Assembly: GCA_020636955.1 (NCBI GenBank)
Contig: JACJWY010000005.1
Location: 1 to 64,000, forward strand
Origin: Thermoleophilales bacterium
GTDB taxonomy: Bacteria; Actinomycetota; Thermoleophilia; Solirubrobacterales; 70-9
Direction: 5' to 3'
Length of the DNA stretch: 64,000 nt
Both the position numbers and the translations under genes were made by a program. Of the stretch, positions 1 through 8,528 are shown piece after piece (position 1 is the first letter of the stretch; each line of letters begins with the position of its first letter). The notes under the pieces were generated by a model that had not been told where the DNA came from, did no database searches, and saw only the letters and a list, made by a program, of their open reading frames with translations.

Positions 1-1
1 G

Positions 2-607
2 GGCGGATTCAAGGACGTCACCTTTGAGGTTCGTGGCGCCGGCGCCTACTCGGTCTACAAGTACGAGGGCGGAACCCACCGGGTCCAGCGCGTCCCCGAA
101 ACCGAATCCCAGGGGCGGATCCATACCTCCACGGCGACCGTGGCGGTGCTGCCCGAAGCCGAGGAGGTCGAGGTCGACATTGACCAGAACGACCTGCAGA
201 TCGACGTGTATCGCTCATCCGGGCCAGGCGGTCAGTCGGTCAACACGACCGACTCCGCGGTGCGGATCACCCATCAGCCGACCGGCATCGTCGTCTCGAT
301 GCAGGACGAGAAGTCGCAGCTTCAGAACCGGGAGAAGGCGATGCGGGTTCTGCGGGCCAGGCTTTACGAACGGCAGCTTGCCGAACAGCAGGCCGCCGTG
401 GCCGCCGAGCGCAAGGCCCAGGTCGGAACCGGTGAGCGCTCGGAAAAGATCCGCACCTACAACTTTCCCCAGGGACGGGTGACCGACCACCGGATCAAGC
501 TCACGGCCCATGATCTGGACGGGATCATGAACGGTGGCCTGAGCCAGTTCACGGACGCCCTGGCGGCCGAGGAGAAGCGCCAGCGCCTCGAAGCCCAGGC
601 CGTCTGA
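2..607 (+). CDS. prfA: Peptide chain release factor 1 (5'-truncated by window edge)
   Basis: Class I release factor that reads UAA/UAG and triggers peptide release at the ribosome. The open frame enters from the window edge, so the N-terminal part is missing; about 201 C-terminal residues are visible. The tripeptide anticodon region reads RVPETESQ, a PxT motif typical of RF1 rather than the SPF of RF2. The catalytic GGQ is encoded at 227-235 in the context SSGPGGQSVNTTDSAVRITH. The family-typical NFPQGRVTDHRI segment follows. It is immediately followed by prmC, the methyltransferase that modifies this GGQ glutamine, a classic pairing. High confidence. Confidence 0.97.
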   Translation, partial: GGFKDVTFEVRGAGAYSVYKYEGGTHRVQRVPETESQGRIHTSTATVAVLPEAEEVEVDIDQNDLQIDVYRSSGPGGQSVNTTDSAVRITHQPTGIVVSMQDEKSQLQNREKAMRVLRARLYERQLAEQQAAVAAERKAQVGTGERSEKIRTYNFPQGRVTDHRIKLTAHDLDGIMNGGLSQFTDALAAEEKRQRLEAQAV

Positions 608-609
608 AT

Positions 610-1443
610 ATGGCCGCCTCCGGGGCGAGCGCCGCCGACGCCCTTTCGGCGGCGACAGATGCCTTCGCCGCGGCAGGGGTGGATACCCCGCGCCTCGATG
701 CTGAAGTCTTGCTCTCGGAGCTGGCCGGGATCGATCGGGCCACCCTCGTCACAGACCGGGAGCTGGCTCTCGAGCCCGCTGCGGCACGGGCCTTCTCGGA
801 AGCCGTACGGCGGCGTATCAGGAGGGAACCGGTCGCCTACATCCTCGGCAACAGGGGTTTCCGCCACATCGACCTGACGGTTGACCGCAGGGTCCTGATT
901 CCCCGGCCGGAGACGGAAATGCTGGTAGAACTCGCCCTCGAGGTGGATCCGGGGACCGTGCTGGAGATCGGAACCGGATCGGGCGCGATCGCTCTGGCCG
1001 TGGCGGATGAGCTTCCAGGTAGCCGGGTCACCGCCACCGAAGTCTCCGACGGGGCGATCGAGGTGGCGGTGGCGAACGCGGCCCGGCTCGGACTTGGCGA
1101 CCGGGTCGGCTTCGAGCTCGGTTCCCTGCCGGATGGGCCGGGCGAATTCGATCTGATCCTCGCCAACCTTCCCTACGTGCCCGACTCGGACGGTCTGCCG
1201 CCCGAAGTCGGGCAATGGGAGCCGGAAGGGGCGCTGTTCGGCGGCCCGGACGGGACGGATGTGATCGCGGAGGTGCTGACCGGGTTCGGGCGGGCGGGGA
1301 TCGAGGCTCCCGTGATCGGTCTGGAAATTGGCCAGGGCCAGGGGGAGAAGGTGGCGGAGATGGTCCGTCAGGCCGGCTGGCCGGAGGCCGAAATCCGGCT
1401 TGACCTGGCTGGTATCGACCGGGTCGTGATCGGCCGTCGATGA
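610..1443 (+). CDS. prmC: Release factor glutamine N5-methyltransferase PrmC
   Basis: SAM-dependent methyltransferase that methylates the GGQ glutamine of RF1 and RF2. The 277-residue length is typical. An N-terminal helical domain contains RREPVAYILGNRGF, the usual substrate-side motif. The SAM-binding glycine motif is EIGTGSGAIALAV near residues 119-131. The catalytic motif, usually NPPY, is NLPY here at about residues 186-189, so one proline is replaced by leucine; I believe this variant occurs in other deep-branching lineages but cannot check. The start lies 2 nt after the prfA stop, which implies co-transcription and probably translational coupling. Confidence 0.93.
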   Translation: MAASGASAADALSAATDAFAAAGVDTPRLDAEVLLSELAGIDRATLVTDRELALEPAAARAFSEAVRRRIRREPVAYILGNRGFRHIDLTVDRRVLIPRPETEMLVELALEVDPGTVLEIGTGSGAIALAVADELPGSRVTATEVSDGAIEVAVANAARLGLGDRVGFELGSLPDGPGEFDLILANLPYVPDSDGLPPEVGQWEPEGALFGGPDGTDVIAEVLTGFGRAGIEAPVIGLEIGQGQGEKVAEMVRQAGWPEAEIRLDLAGIDRVVIGRR

Positions 1444-1466
1444 CCCCGGCCTGAAATGATCGGGTT

Positions 1467-2093
1467 GTGAAGGTCGTCGCCACAAACGTCAACGCCGGGG
1501 ATGCCGCCCGGCAGGCCCTCGAGTCCTGCATCAGCAAGGGCGGCGTGGCCCTGTTTCCGGCCGACGGGCTTTACGGACTGGCCTGTGACCCCCTGAACGA
1601 GAAGGCGATCCGCCGCATCCACGAAATCAAGGGACGCGACGACGGAAAGCCCTCCGCGGTCATGTACCTCTCGCCGCTGGCGATGAGGGAGCTGATCCGA
1701 GACCTCGGTCAGCGGGTCAGTGAAGCCGCCGCCAGGCTGCTGCCGGGCCCGGTGACCCTGGTCGTCCCCAATCCCCGCCACCGGTACCCGCTGGCCTGTC
1801 GCGACGATCAATCGCGGCTCGGCATCCGGGTTATCGACGGACCACTCTCCGGAGTCCGTTTCCCGCTCTTCCAGACCAGCGCCAACCTGAGCGGGGAGCC
1901 CGCCCCGTCGGTCTTCGAAGGGGTCGTACCCGAAGTGCGCGAAATGGTCGACCTGGCGATCGACGGCGGCCGCCTGACCGGTTTGCCTTCGACCGTGGTC
2001 GACCTGACCGACTTCGACGAACTCGGTGAATGGGAGATCCTCCGCGAAGGCGGCATGAGCCGGGGAGACCTGATCGCCGCCCTCGGCCGCTAG
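1467..2093 (+). CDS. L-threonylcarbamoyladenylate synthase (Sua5/YwlC/TsaC family)
   Basis: Makes threonylcarbamoyl-AMP from threonine, bicarbonate and ATP, the first step of t6A37 tRNA modification. The protein of 208 residues is one YrdC-like domain without the extra C-terminal Sua5 domain. Supporting segments are PADGLYGLACDPLNEKA, the basic nucleotide-binding KGRDDGKPSAVMYL, LPGPVTLVV, and FQTSANLSGEPAP followed by LPSTVVDLT. It starts with GTG 23 nt after prmC. The prfA-prmC-Sua5 order is conserved in both Firmicutes and Actinobacteria, which supports the call. Confidence 0.92.
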   Translation: MKVVATNVNAGDAARQALESCISKGGVALFPADGLYGLACDPLNEKAIRRIHEIKGRDDGKPSAVMYLSPLAMRELIRDLGQRVSEAAARLLPGPVTLVVPNPRHRYPLACRDDQSRLGIRVIDGPLSGVRFPLFQTSANLSGEPAPSVFEGVVPEVREMVDLAIDGGRLTGLPSTVVDLTDFDELGEWEILREGGMSRGDLIAALGR

Positions 2094-2119
2094 GGATCTC
2101 GCGGCCGCGGAGAGCCGTG

Positions 2120-2941
2120 TCAGCAGCCGCGGCGTGCGTACCCGCTCCAGGGGAGGCGGATGGTGCGCTGGGAGTAGTTGTTCTTCTTGTTCAGCTCGAA
2201 GAGCACATTGCCCGGATCGAGATGGAGCACGTAGGCGAAGCAGCCGCGCAGGCCGGTGACGTTGATCCATTGCTCGTCATAGGTCGAGGGGTAGATGTCG
2301 GACCAGCCGACCGAGGTTCCGAGCGTGACATTGCGGACTCGCGGATTCTGGTTGCAGGCCGGATAAACCGCCGATCCGGGTGACCTGGTGGAGGCCGGGT
2401 TGGTCTGCACGAGGTCCCGGAAGCAATAGAACTGTTTCGGCCCGGTCCGGACCAGCTCGGTCTTCTTTCCGGTCGAATTCACCCGCCAGAGTTCGAAACG
2501 GAGCGGGTTTCTGACCTTCCAGTAGGCGCCGCCCCACTGGTAGCCAACGAAGTGGTAGCGCAGGCGGGCCTGGGTCGGGAAGAGCGCATATCCGCCGGCC
2601 CGTCGTTTGATCGCCTGGGTCACGTTCATGGTGCGAGGCCGGTCGCGGTGACCGCGAAGCTCCATCGGCCCGAGACCCCGGCTGCGGATGTCGTTGGTCG
2701 ACCGGAGCAGGGCCTGACCCGGGGCCAGGTCCCGGTCGAGATACATCTCCGAGGGCTTGCCGATCCTGAGGTCGGGACAGAGCAGATTCTTTGCGGACTT
2801 CGGGGTCCGGCAGGGATCCTTCACGCCGCTCGGCCGGTTCGGGGGGAAATCGCCCCGGGCAGGCGAACCCGCCCCGCCGATCACCGCAAGTGAAACCGCC
2901 AGGAGCGCCCCGGTGACCGCGATCGATGCTTTCCTCCCCAT
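2120..2941 (-). CDS. Secreted lysyl-oxidase-like domain protein
   Basis: Secreted protein of about 273 residues starting at the ATG at 2941, with a signal peptide (hydrophobic AVTGALLAVSLAVIGGAG, then SPARG). An in-frame ATG also exists at 2950, but a TACGAT -10 box 7 nt before 2941 favours the downstream start. The C-terminal half (GWSDIYPSTYDEQWINVTGL, then FAYVLHLDPGN, then ELNKKNN) resembles the end of bacterial lysyl-oxidase domains, where a SDxY...DVTGLxxGxY...DPxN...ExxxxNN pattern is usual. The expected copper-binding HxHW-type motif is reduced to RYHFVGYQ, so oxidase activity is doubtful. It is monocistronic and divergent from rpiB. Function unknown; domain assignment moderate. Confidence 0.65.
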   Translation of the reverse strand: MGRKASIAVTGALLAVSLAVIGGAGSPARGDFPPNRPSGVKDPCRTPKSAKNLLCPDLRIGKPSEMYLDRDLAPGQALLRSTNDIRSRGLGPMELRGHRDRPRTMNVTQAIKRRAGGYALFPTQARLRYHFVGYQWGGAYWKVRNPLRFELWRVNSTGKKTELVRTGPKQFYCFRDLVQTNPASTRSPGSAVYPACNQNPRVRNVTLGTSVGWSDIYPSTYDEQWINVTGLRGCFAYVLHLDPGNVLFELNKKNNYSQRTIRLPWSGYARRGC

Positions 2942-2948
2942 GCCGCTC

Positions 2949-2954
2949 ATCGTA
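2949..2954 (-). promoter_or_regulatory. -10 box for the lysyl-oxidase-like gene (leaderless type)
   Basis: TACGAT on the minus strand ends 7 nt before the ATG at 2941, placing +1 at or next to the start codon. No convincing -35 is visible. Confidence 0.5.
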
Positions 2955-3005
2955 GTGAAGCTTCGCGGCGGTTTTCGATCGGAGGCGATCCCCGAATCGA
3001 TCATC

Positions 3006-3011
3006 TAGTCT
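3006..3011 (+). promoter_or_regulatory. -10 box for rpiB (leaderless type)
   Basis: TAGTCT, then 6 nt, then the rpiB ATG at 3018. There is no Shine-Dalgarno sequence in between, which fits a leaderless mRNA. Confidence 0.5.
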
Positions 3012-3017
3012 CGCCGC

Positions 3018-3464
3018 ATGAAAATTGCGATGGGATCGGATCACGCCGGTTTTGAACTGAAGGAAGCGGTCAAGTCACAGCTGGAAGCCGCAGGGCACGA
3101 GGTTGAAGACGTCGGCACCCATTCCGCCGAATCGACCGACTATCCGCCCTTCGCCGCGAAGGCGGCCGAACTCGTCGCCGACGGCAGCGCCGAGAAGGGA
3201 GTGATCGTCTGCGGCTCCGGGGTCGGCGTCTCGATCGTCGCCAACAAGGTCGACGGGATCCGCGCCGTGAACGCCCACGACCCTTCCGAGGCGGAAATGA
3301 GCCGTCGGCACAATGACGCGAACGTGGTCACTCTCTCCGGGGCGAGGCTGAGTCCGGATCAGGCGAAGCCGATCGTCGAGACTTTCCTGACAACCGGTTT
3401 CGACGGAGGCAGGCACGCCCGACGGGTGGGGGAGATCACGGAAGTTGAGCGGGGCGAGCTCTAG
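3018..3464 (+). CDS. rpiB: Ribose-5-phosphate isomerase B
   Basis: Interconverts ribose 5-phosphate and ribulose 5-phosphate in the pentose phosphate pathway. The 148-residue protein is typical of the RpiB/LacAB family. It begins MKIAMGSDHAGFELK, with the SDHAG phosphate-binding segment; the active-site cysteine is C65 in VIVCGSGVGVSI, and SRRHNDANV carries the conserved histidine near residue 98. It sits 80 nt upstream of glyA, as in the Bacillus prfA-to-atp region. The gene has its own -10 box 6 nt before the ATG. Confidence 0.95.
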   Translation: MKIAMGSDHAGFELKEAVKSQLEAAGHEVEDVGTHSAESTDYPPFAAKAAELVADGSAEKGVIVCGSGVGVSIVANKVDGIRAVNAHDPSEAEMSRRHNDANVVTLSGARLSPDQAKPIVETFLTTGFDGGRHARRVGEITEVERGEL

Positions 3465-3544
3465 CCGGGAAGGGCCGGTCTCGTTGGTACCCTCGTTGTT
3501 CCCCGTCCACGAAAGGTTTTCCCCAGAAAGATGGTTGCCGTTTC

Positions 3545-4813
3545 ATGAGCACCGTTTCCGAAGAATTGCTTGACGCGAGCCTGGCCGAAGTCGATCCCGC
3601 CGTTGCGGAGGCGATCGGTGGCGAGCTGGACCGGCAGCGGGGCACACTCGAGATGATCGCCTCGGAAAACTTCGTCCCCAGGGCAGTGCTCGAGGCGGCC
3701 GGCTCGGTCTTGACCAACAAGTACGCGGAGGGTTATCCGGGTCGCCGCTACTACGGCGGTTGCGAGCAGGTCGATGTCGTCGAGCAGCTGGCGATCGACC
3801 GGGCGATGGAACTTTTCGGAGCGGGCCACGCGAACGTGCAGCCCCATTCGGGAGCCCAGGCGAACAACGCGGCCTACATGGCGCTGATCCAGCCGGGCGA
3901 CACGATCATGGGCCTTGCCCTCGACCACGGTGGCCACCTCAGTCACGGCATGAAGCTCAATGTATCGGGCAAGCTCTACAACGTGGTCCCCTACCACGTT
4001 TCCCGCGACGATCTTCGGGTCGACATGGACGAGGTCGCGAGGCTGGCCGAGGAAAACAAGCCGGACCTGATCGTCGCCGGCTGGTCCGCCTATCCGCGTC
4101 AACTCGACTTTGCCGCCTTCCGCGAGATCGCCGATTCGGTCGGGGCGAAGCTGATGGTCGACATGGCCCATTTTGCCGGCCTGGTCGCGGCCGGCGAGCA
4201 TCCGAATCCGGTGCCGCATGCCGATGTGGTCACCACCACCATCCACAAGACCCTCGGCGGACCCCGCAGCGGCATGATCCTCTGCACCGAGGAGTTGAAG
4301 GCGGACGTAAACCGGGCAGTCTTCCCCGGTCAGCAGGGCGGCCCGCTGATGCACGTGATCGCTGCCAAGGCGGTTGCTCTCGGCATCGCCTCGACCGACG
4401 TCTTTGCCGAACGGCAACGCCGCACCGTCGAGAACGCGCAGGCACTCGCCGCAGGGCTCATCGACGGCGGCATCGACGTGCTGACCGACGGCACCGACGT
4501 CCACCTGGTGCTGGTCGACCTGACTTCGACCGGACTCGACGGACAGACCGGGGAGGACCGGCTCGATCAGGTCGGGATCACGGTCAATCGCAACGCGATT
4601 CCTTTCGACGAGCGACCGCCGATGAATCCGTCCGGGCTCAGGATCGGTACCCCGGCCCTTTCGACCCGCGGCTTCCAGCCGGAAGACATGACCGAGATCG
4701 CCTCGATCATCAGCACCGCGCTCGGATCCGGCTTCGAATCGCAGCGTGATTCCCTGGCCGCCCGTTCGCAGGCGCTGATGGACAAGTACCCCCTTTATCC
4801 GGGGCTAGGCTGA
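3545..4813 (+). CDS. glyA: Serine hydroxymethyltransferase
   Basis: PLP enzyme converting serine and tetrahydrofolate to glycine and methylene-THF, the main one-carbon source. Length is 422 residues. Family landmarks are EMIASENFVP near the N-terminus, NKYAEGYPGRRYYGGCE, and LDHGGHLSHG. The PLP-binding lysine is about K235 in TTTIHKTLGGPRSG. The C-terminal region NPSGLRIGTPALSTRGF is typical. No clear Shine-Dalgarno precedes the ATG; a TACCCT at 3488-3493 could be a -10 box giving a roughly 45-nt leader. Confidence 0.97.
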   Translation: MSTVSEELLDASLAEVDPAVAEAIGGELDRQRGTLEMIASENFVPRAVLEAAGSVLTNKYAEGYPGRRYYGGCEQVDVVEQLAIDRAMELFGAGHANVQPHSGAQANNAAYMALIQPGDTIMGLALDHGGHLSHGMKLNVSGKLYNVVPYHVSRDDLRVDMDEVARLAEENKPDLIVAGWSAYPRQLDFAAFREIADSVGAKLMVDMAHFAGLVAAGEHPNPVPHADVVTTTIHKTLGGPRSGMILCTEELKADVNRAVFPGQQGGPLMHVIAAKAVALGIASTDVFAERQRRTVENAQALAAGLIDGGIDVLTDGTDVHLVLVDLTSTGLDGQTGEDRLDQVGITVNRNAIPFDERPPMNPSGLRIGTPALSTRGFQPEDMTEIASIISTALGSGFESQRDSLAARSQALMDKYPLYPGLG

Positions 4814-4883
4814 TCGAGATACCCGGTTCCGGGCTGAACGGGAATCGCCACCGCCGGCAGCCGGATCCGCGGGTGCTTCACGC

Positions 4884-5888
4884 ATGAAGGTCTGGTTCGA
4901 CTGCACGGCTGCAGCGCACCCGGTGGTGCTCCGGCCGGTGATCGAGCGTTTCCGCGAGCGCGGTGACGAGATCCTCGTCACCGCCCGCGAGAACGGCGAG
5001 ACGGTCGGCAACCTCGAGCGGCTCGGCATCCCGCACCTGGTTATCGGCAGGCATGGCGGGGCCGGCAAGGCCGGCAAGGCCCTGGCCCTCGGCACCCGGT
5101 CCTCGAAGCTCGCCCGACCGGTCTGGAAGTTCCGCCCCGACCTCGCGGTCGCGCACGGTTCGGTCGACCTTGCTGTCCTCTCGCGGGCTTTCTTCATCCC
5201 CTCCGCCCAGATGCAGGACTATGAGTTCGCCGGCCTGCAGCGGAAAATCGCTTGGCGGGTGGCCAGACGGGTGCTGGTTCCCGATTCGATCCCGGTCGAT
5301 CGGCTGGTCAAAGCCGGGGCCAGGGAGTCAAAGCTCATCCGCTTTCCGGGCCTCAAGGAGGACTACTACCTCGCGGGCTTCAGGCCCGACCCGGTGGTGC
5401 CGGCGGAACTCGGAGTCGAACTCGAGCGAGTCCTGGTGATCGTCCGTCCGCCGCCGGAGACTGCCGCCTACCACGCCGACAATCCCCTCTACGAGCAGGT
5501 GATCGATCGCCTGGCCTTGGCTGAAGGTGTCACGGCTGTGATCATTCCCCGGACCGAAGGCCAGCGTGAGAGGGCCCGGGCTAGGGACTCGGCAAACCTG
5601 ATCGTTCCCGACGTGGCGGTGGATGCCCAGAGCCTGATCGCCTACGCCGACCTGGTCGTCAGTGCCGGCGGCACCATGAATCGTGAAGCGGTGGCGCTCG
5701 GCACCCCGGTTTACACGACCTTCGCCGGAAAGATGGGTGGGGTTGACGAGGCCCTGATCGCCGACGGCAGCCTGAAGCTGCTTGAGAGCGCCGATCAGCT
5801 CGAACTTCTCAAGAGGAGCGAGCCGACCGGTCCGAGAAACCCCCGCGACCCCGAATTCCTCGTCGAAGGAATCCTCTCCGCCCTCTAA
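4884..5888 (+). CDS. DUF354 family protein (glycosyltransferase-like fold)
   Basis: A 334-residue protein that starts MKVWFDCTAAAHPVVLRPVI, characteristic of the DUF354/COG1817 family, which has a GT-B-like two-domain fold related to UDP-GlcNAc 2-epimerase and MurG-type enzymes. The N-terminal domain spans roughly 1-160. The C-terminal nucleotide-sugar-like site includes IVSAGGTMNREAVALGTPVY, read here as VVSAGGTMNREAVALGTPVY, around residues 257-276. No transmembrane segment or signal peptide is seen. The stop codon overlaps the -10 box of the next gene, a WecA/TagO-type transferase, so a role in envelope glycan synthesis is plausible but inferred only from position. Confidence 0.8.
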   Translation: MKVWFDCTAAAHPVVLRPVIERFRERGDEILVTARENGETVGNLERLGIPHLVIGRHGGAGKAGKALALGTRSSKLARPVWKFRPDLAVAHGSVDLAVLSRAFFIPSAQMQDYEFAGLQRKIAWRVARRVLVPDSIPVDRLVKAGARESKLIRFPGLKEDYYLAGFRPDPVVPAELGVELERVLVIVRPPPETAAYHADNPLYEQVIDRLALAEGVTAVIIPRTEGQRERARARDSANLIVPDVAVDAQSLIAYADLVVSAGGTMNREAVALGTPVYTTFAGKMGGVDEALIADGSLKLLESADQLELLKRSEPTGPRNPRDPEFLVEGILSAL

Positions 5889-5891
5889 CCT
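5886..5891 (+). promoter_or_regulatory. -10 box for the GT4 phosphotransferase gene (leaderless type)
   Basis: TAACCT followed by 6 nt and the ATG at 5898. The TAA doubles as the stop codon of the upstream DUF354 gene. Confidence 0.45.
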
Positions 5892-5897
5892 TGCGGC

Positions 5898-7001
5898 ATG
5901 GTTGACGGGATCGATGCCGTCTGGGCCTTCCTCACGGCGGCTCTGGTCACTCTCCTTGTGGTGCGTCCGGCCGAATGGCTGGCGAGGCGGGTTGACGCGA
6001 TCGATGAGCCGGGCCCCCGCAGCCAGCACACGGCCCCGACCCCGAGGATGTCGGGGCTCGCGATCCTGATCGGAGTCGAGGTGGCAGGCTGGATCTGGCT
6101 GCCGATCAGCACCGAGACCCTGAGCATTCTGCTCGGGGCCTGTGTCGTCTCCCTGATCGGCGCGCTCGATGACATGTTCGACCTGCCGCCCGGCCTCAAG
6201 CTGATGGGCCAGCTCGGCGCCGCGACGATCCCGGTGGTCGGTGGGGTGTACCCGGCGAATCTCACGATTCCGTTTTTCGGCGGCTTCGAGCTCGGCTGGG
6301 TTGCCTATCCACTGACCGTGCTCGGCATCGCCCTGGTGATGAACATTGTCAACCTGATCGACGGGATCGACGGTCTCGCTGCCGGCTTTTGTGCGATCGC
6401 GGCCGCGGCCATGGCGATCATCGCGGTGTCGCTTCAGCGCTACGAAGCGGGGGCCCTGGCCGCGATCACGGCCGGCGGCGCGATCGGCTTCCTCCGTTAC
6501 GGCTTCCCGCCGGCTTCAAGCTTCATGGGTGATACCGGTTCAAACCTGCTCGGATACCTGATCGCGGTCGCCTCGGTGCAGGGGGCGCTCAAGACCAACG
6601 CGGTAATCGCCCTCGTCTTTCCCCTGGTCATTCTTGCTGTGCCCCTCTTCGACACCGCCTTCGTGGTCGCCAAACGGATCAAGTACAGACAGCCGATCTT
6701 CCAGGCGGACCGCTCGCATTTTCACCACCGGATGGCCAACATCGGGTTCTCCCAGCGGCGCACCCTGGTGTACCTGTATGGCTGGACGCTGGTGCTGGCG
6801 CTGCTCGCTCTGGCCCTGCGCTTCGTCCCTTACAGTGACGACCGGGGCAATTTCGACCTGCTCTGGACCGTGATAATGGCGGGTGTCCTGCTGTTGGCTC
6901 TGGCGGTCACGGTGTACCTCGCCTTCGTGCTCGAAATCATCAAACGTCCCCGCTGGAAGGACGAAGGGCCACCCGGCGGAGAGGTGCCGGAGAAGTCGTG
7001 A
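5898..7001 (+). CDS. Undecaprenyl-phosphate GlcNAc-1-phosphate transferase (WecA/TagO/Rfe type)
   Basis: Polytopic inner-membrane enzyme of the GT4/MraY superfamily that transfers a HexNAc-1-phosphate from a UDP-sugar to a polyprenyl phosphate, starting cell-wall or surface polysaccharide synthesis. Length is 367 residues with about ten hydrophobic segments. Signature motifs: GALDDMFDLPPGLKLMGQ (DD motif), NIVNLIDGIDGLAAG (NxxNxxDGxDGL), PASSFMGDTGSNLLGY, and the cytoplasmic basic loop ADRSHFHHRM (HxHH-type). The same gene type (rfe) lies just before the atp operon in mycobacteria, which supports the family call. The exact substrate is not decidable. Confidence 0.92.
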   Translation: MVDGIDAVWAFLTAALVTLLVVRPAEWLARRVDAIDEPGPRSQHTAPTPRMSGLAILIGVEVAGWIWLPISTETLSILLGACVVSLIGALDDMFDLPPGLKLMGQLGAATIPVVGGVYPANLTIPFFGGFELGWVAYPLTVLGIALVMNIVNLIDGIDGLAAGFCAIAAAAMAIIAVSLQRYEAGALAAITAGGAIGFLRYGFPPASSFMGDTGSNLLGYLIAVASVQGALKTNAVIALVFPLVILAVPLFDTAFVVAKRIKYRQPIFQADRSHFHHRMANIGFSQRRTLVYLYGWTLVLALLALALRFVPYSDDRGNFDLLWTVIMAGVLLLALAVTVYLAFVLEIIKRPRWKDEGPPGGEVPEKS

Positions 7002-7101
7002 CGACGGGTAACCCGTAGGGCGCGTATTTTCGGCTTGGATAAACGGATAGTGGCACCTGTCACATTGCCGGACCGCACCGCGCCGACCAGGCTTTCTTGG
7101 A

Positions 7102-7107
7102 TATAGT
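7102..7107 (+). promoter_or_regulatory. Candidate -10 box for the ATP synthase operon
   Basis: TATAGT in the context TTGGATATAGTCG lies about 49 nt before the preferred atpI start. The 154-nt gap also holds GTGGCACCTGTCAC, a small dyad at about 7050-7063. No consensus -35 at 16-18 nt was found. Confidence 0.4.
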
Positions 7108-7155
7108 CGCCGTCCCTTGACGACGTATGCCGCAAAGACATCCCTCGAGGGGGAA

Positions 7156-7554
7156 ATGGGTAACCGCAGCAACTCCTTGATCGCCAATCTGGACCTTCTG
7201 GTTCTGGTTCTCGCGCTTCCCGTTTTCGTCGCTTTGGGATTCGATCTCGCCGGCTACGCGATTGCCGCCGTGGTTTGGTGCGCCCAGCGACTGGTCCAGG
7301 TCTGGGCCGAACGGCAGGCCAGGCGTCAGCTCGCCGCCGGTGAGCGCACGCGGGCGATGGGTTTCGTCGCCTCGACCTCACTTGCCCGGCCCTGGCTGAT
7401 GTCCGCCGTCGTGCTGGTCGCCTGCATCATCGACCGCGAGGCCGGCCTCTACGCCGCGGCCCTGCTGGTAGTTCTTTTCACCGTGAACCTCGCAGCGCGC
7501 GGGCTGGCCTTCCTGCTCGGCAAAGACGAAAAGCCGGAGGAAGCAGCCCGATGA
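7156..7554 (+). CDS. AtpI-like small membrane protein preceding atpB
   Basis: Protein of about 132 residues with four predicted membrane segments (LDLLVLVLALPVFVALGF, YAIAAVVWCAQRL, WLMSAVVLVACIID, LYAAALLVVLFTVNL) and a short charged tail. Position and size match the poorly conserved atpI/Rv1303-like gene at the head of atp operons, whose role in assembly is incompletely settled. I chose the ATG at 7156 because GAGGGGG lies just before it; an in-frame TTG at 7117 would add 13 non-hydrophobic residues. The stop overlaps the atpB start by 4 nt (ATGA). Confidence 0.7.
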   Translation: MGNRSNSLIANLDLLVLVLALPVFVALGFDLAGYAIAAVVWCAQRLVQVWAERQARRQLAAGERTRAMGFVASTSLARPWLMSAVVLVACIIDREAGLYAAALLVVLFTVNLAARGLAFLLGKDEKPEEAAR

Positions 7555-8510
7555 GCGAAGTCGCAACCCACGAGCAGATGCCCGACACAAAAACGGGTTT
7601 CAGTACCAAGGCCAAGGTTTTCTTTGGCATTGCCATCTGGCTCGCGGTCGCGATCGCTTTCGGTCTGATCTTCGGATCGAACGGCAAGAACGAGGAGTTC
7701 AAGCCGCAGAACGAGTTCAAGCTCGACCCCTGGATCAACATCAATCTCGGCGGGATCGACCTTTCGATCAACCGCGCCGTCCTTTACCTCTTCCTGGCTT
7801 CGGCCCTGACTATCACCGTGATGTGCTGGATCGCCCGCAAGATGCAGCAGAAGCCGAACCGGATCCAGACTGCGATCGAGGTGGCCTATGACGTGACCAA
7901 GAACGAGATCACCGGCAACAACATTGACGACGAGCGGCTCGCCAAGAAGTGGTTCCCCTTCCTCGGCGCCCTGTTCTTCTTCATCTTCTTCTCGAACATG
8001 CTCGGCTACATCCCGCTGCCGACCAACACCCACGAGACGATTGACATCTTCGGGATCGGGGTTCCGGCCTTCGCCCTTTACGCAGCGACCGCAAACATCG
8101 CGATCCCCCTGGTACTGACCCTGATCGTCTGGATTTCCTACCACGTCGAAGGCGTCCGGGCCAAGGGCTTCATCAAGTATCTGGCCAGCTGGCTGCCCTC
8201 CGGCCTGGAGGACATGAATCCCTTTGGCAAGGCGGCAATCTTCCTGATCGAGGTTGTCTCCCACTTCGTCCGCCTGATCTCGCTGTCCGTACGACTTTTC
8301 GCCAACATCCTCGCCGGCCACCTTCTGCTGCTCTTCATGGGTGGCGGCCTGGCAGTCCTGCTCGGTATCGCCGCACTCGGCGTCCTCACCTACCCGATGG
8401 CATTCGCCTTCTACGTATTCGAGGTCGGCATCGTGGCCACCCTGCAGGCATTCATCTTTTCCATCCTGACCGCTATCTACATCGGCGGAGCAACCGCCGA
8501 AAGTCACTAA
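7551..8510 (+). CDS. atpB: F-type ATP synthase subunit a
   Basis: Membrane subunit forming the proton half-channels against the c-ring. The 319-residue protein has a cytosolic N-terminal stretch of about 25 residues, then multiple transmembrane helices. The essential arginine is in SLSVRLFANILAGHLLL at about residue 248. ATGA overlap with the preceding gene implies coupled translation. The c subunit follows after 18 nt with an AAAAGGAG-type Shine-Dalgarno near 8513-8520. Confidence 0.95.
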   Translation: MSEVATHEQMPDTKTGFSTKAKVFFGIAIWLAVAIAFGLIFGSNGKNEEFKPQNEFKLDPWININLGGIDLSINRAVLYLFLASALTITVMCWIARKMQQKPNRIQTAIEVAYDVTKNEITGNNIDDERLAKKWFPFLGALFFFIFFSNMLGYIPLPTNTHETIDIFGIGVPAFALYAATANIAIPLVLTLIVWISYHVEGVRAKGFIKYLASWLPSGLEDMNPFGKAAIFLIEVVSHFVRLISLSVRLFANILAGHLLLLFMGGGLAVLLGIAALGVLTYPMAFAFYVFEVGIVATLQAFIFSILTAIYIGGATAESH

Positions 8511-8528
8511 CCAAAAGGAGTCCCTGTA

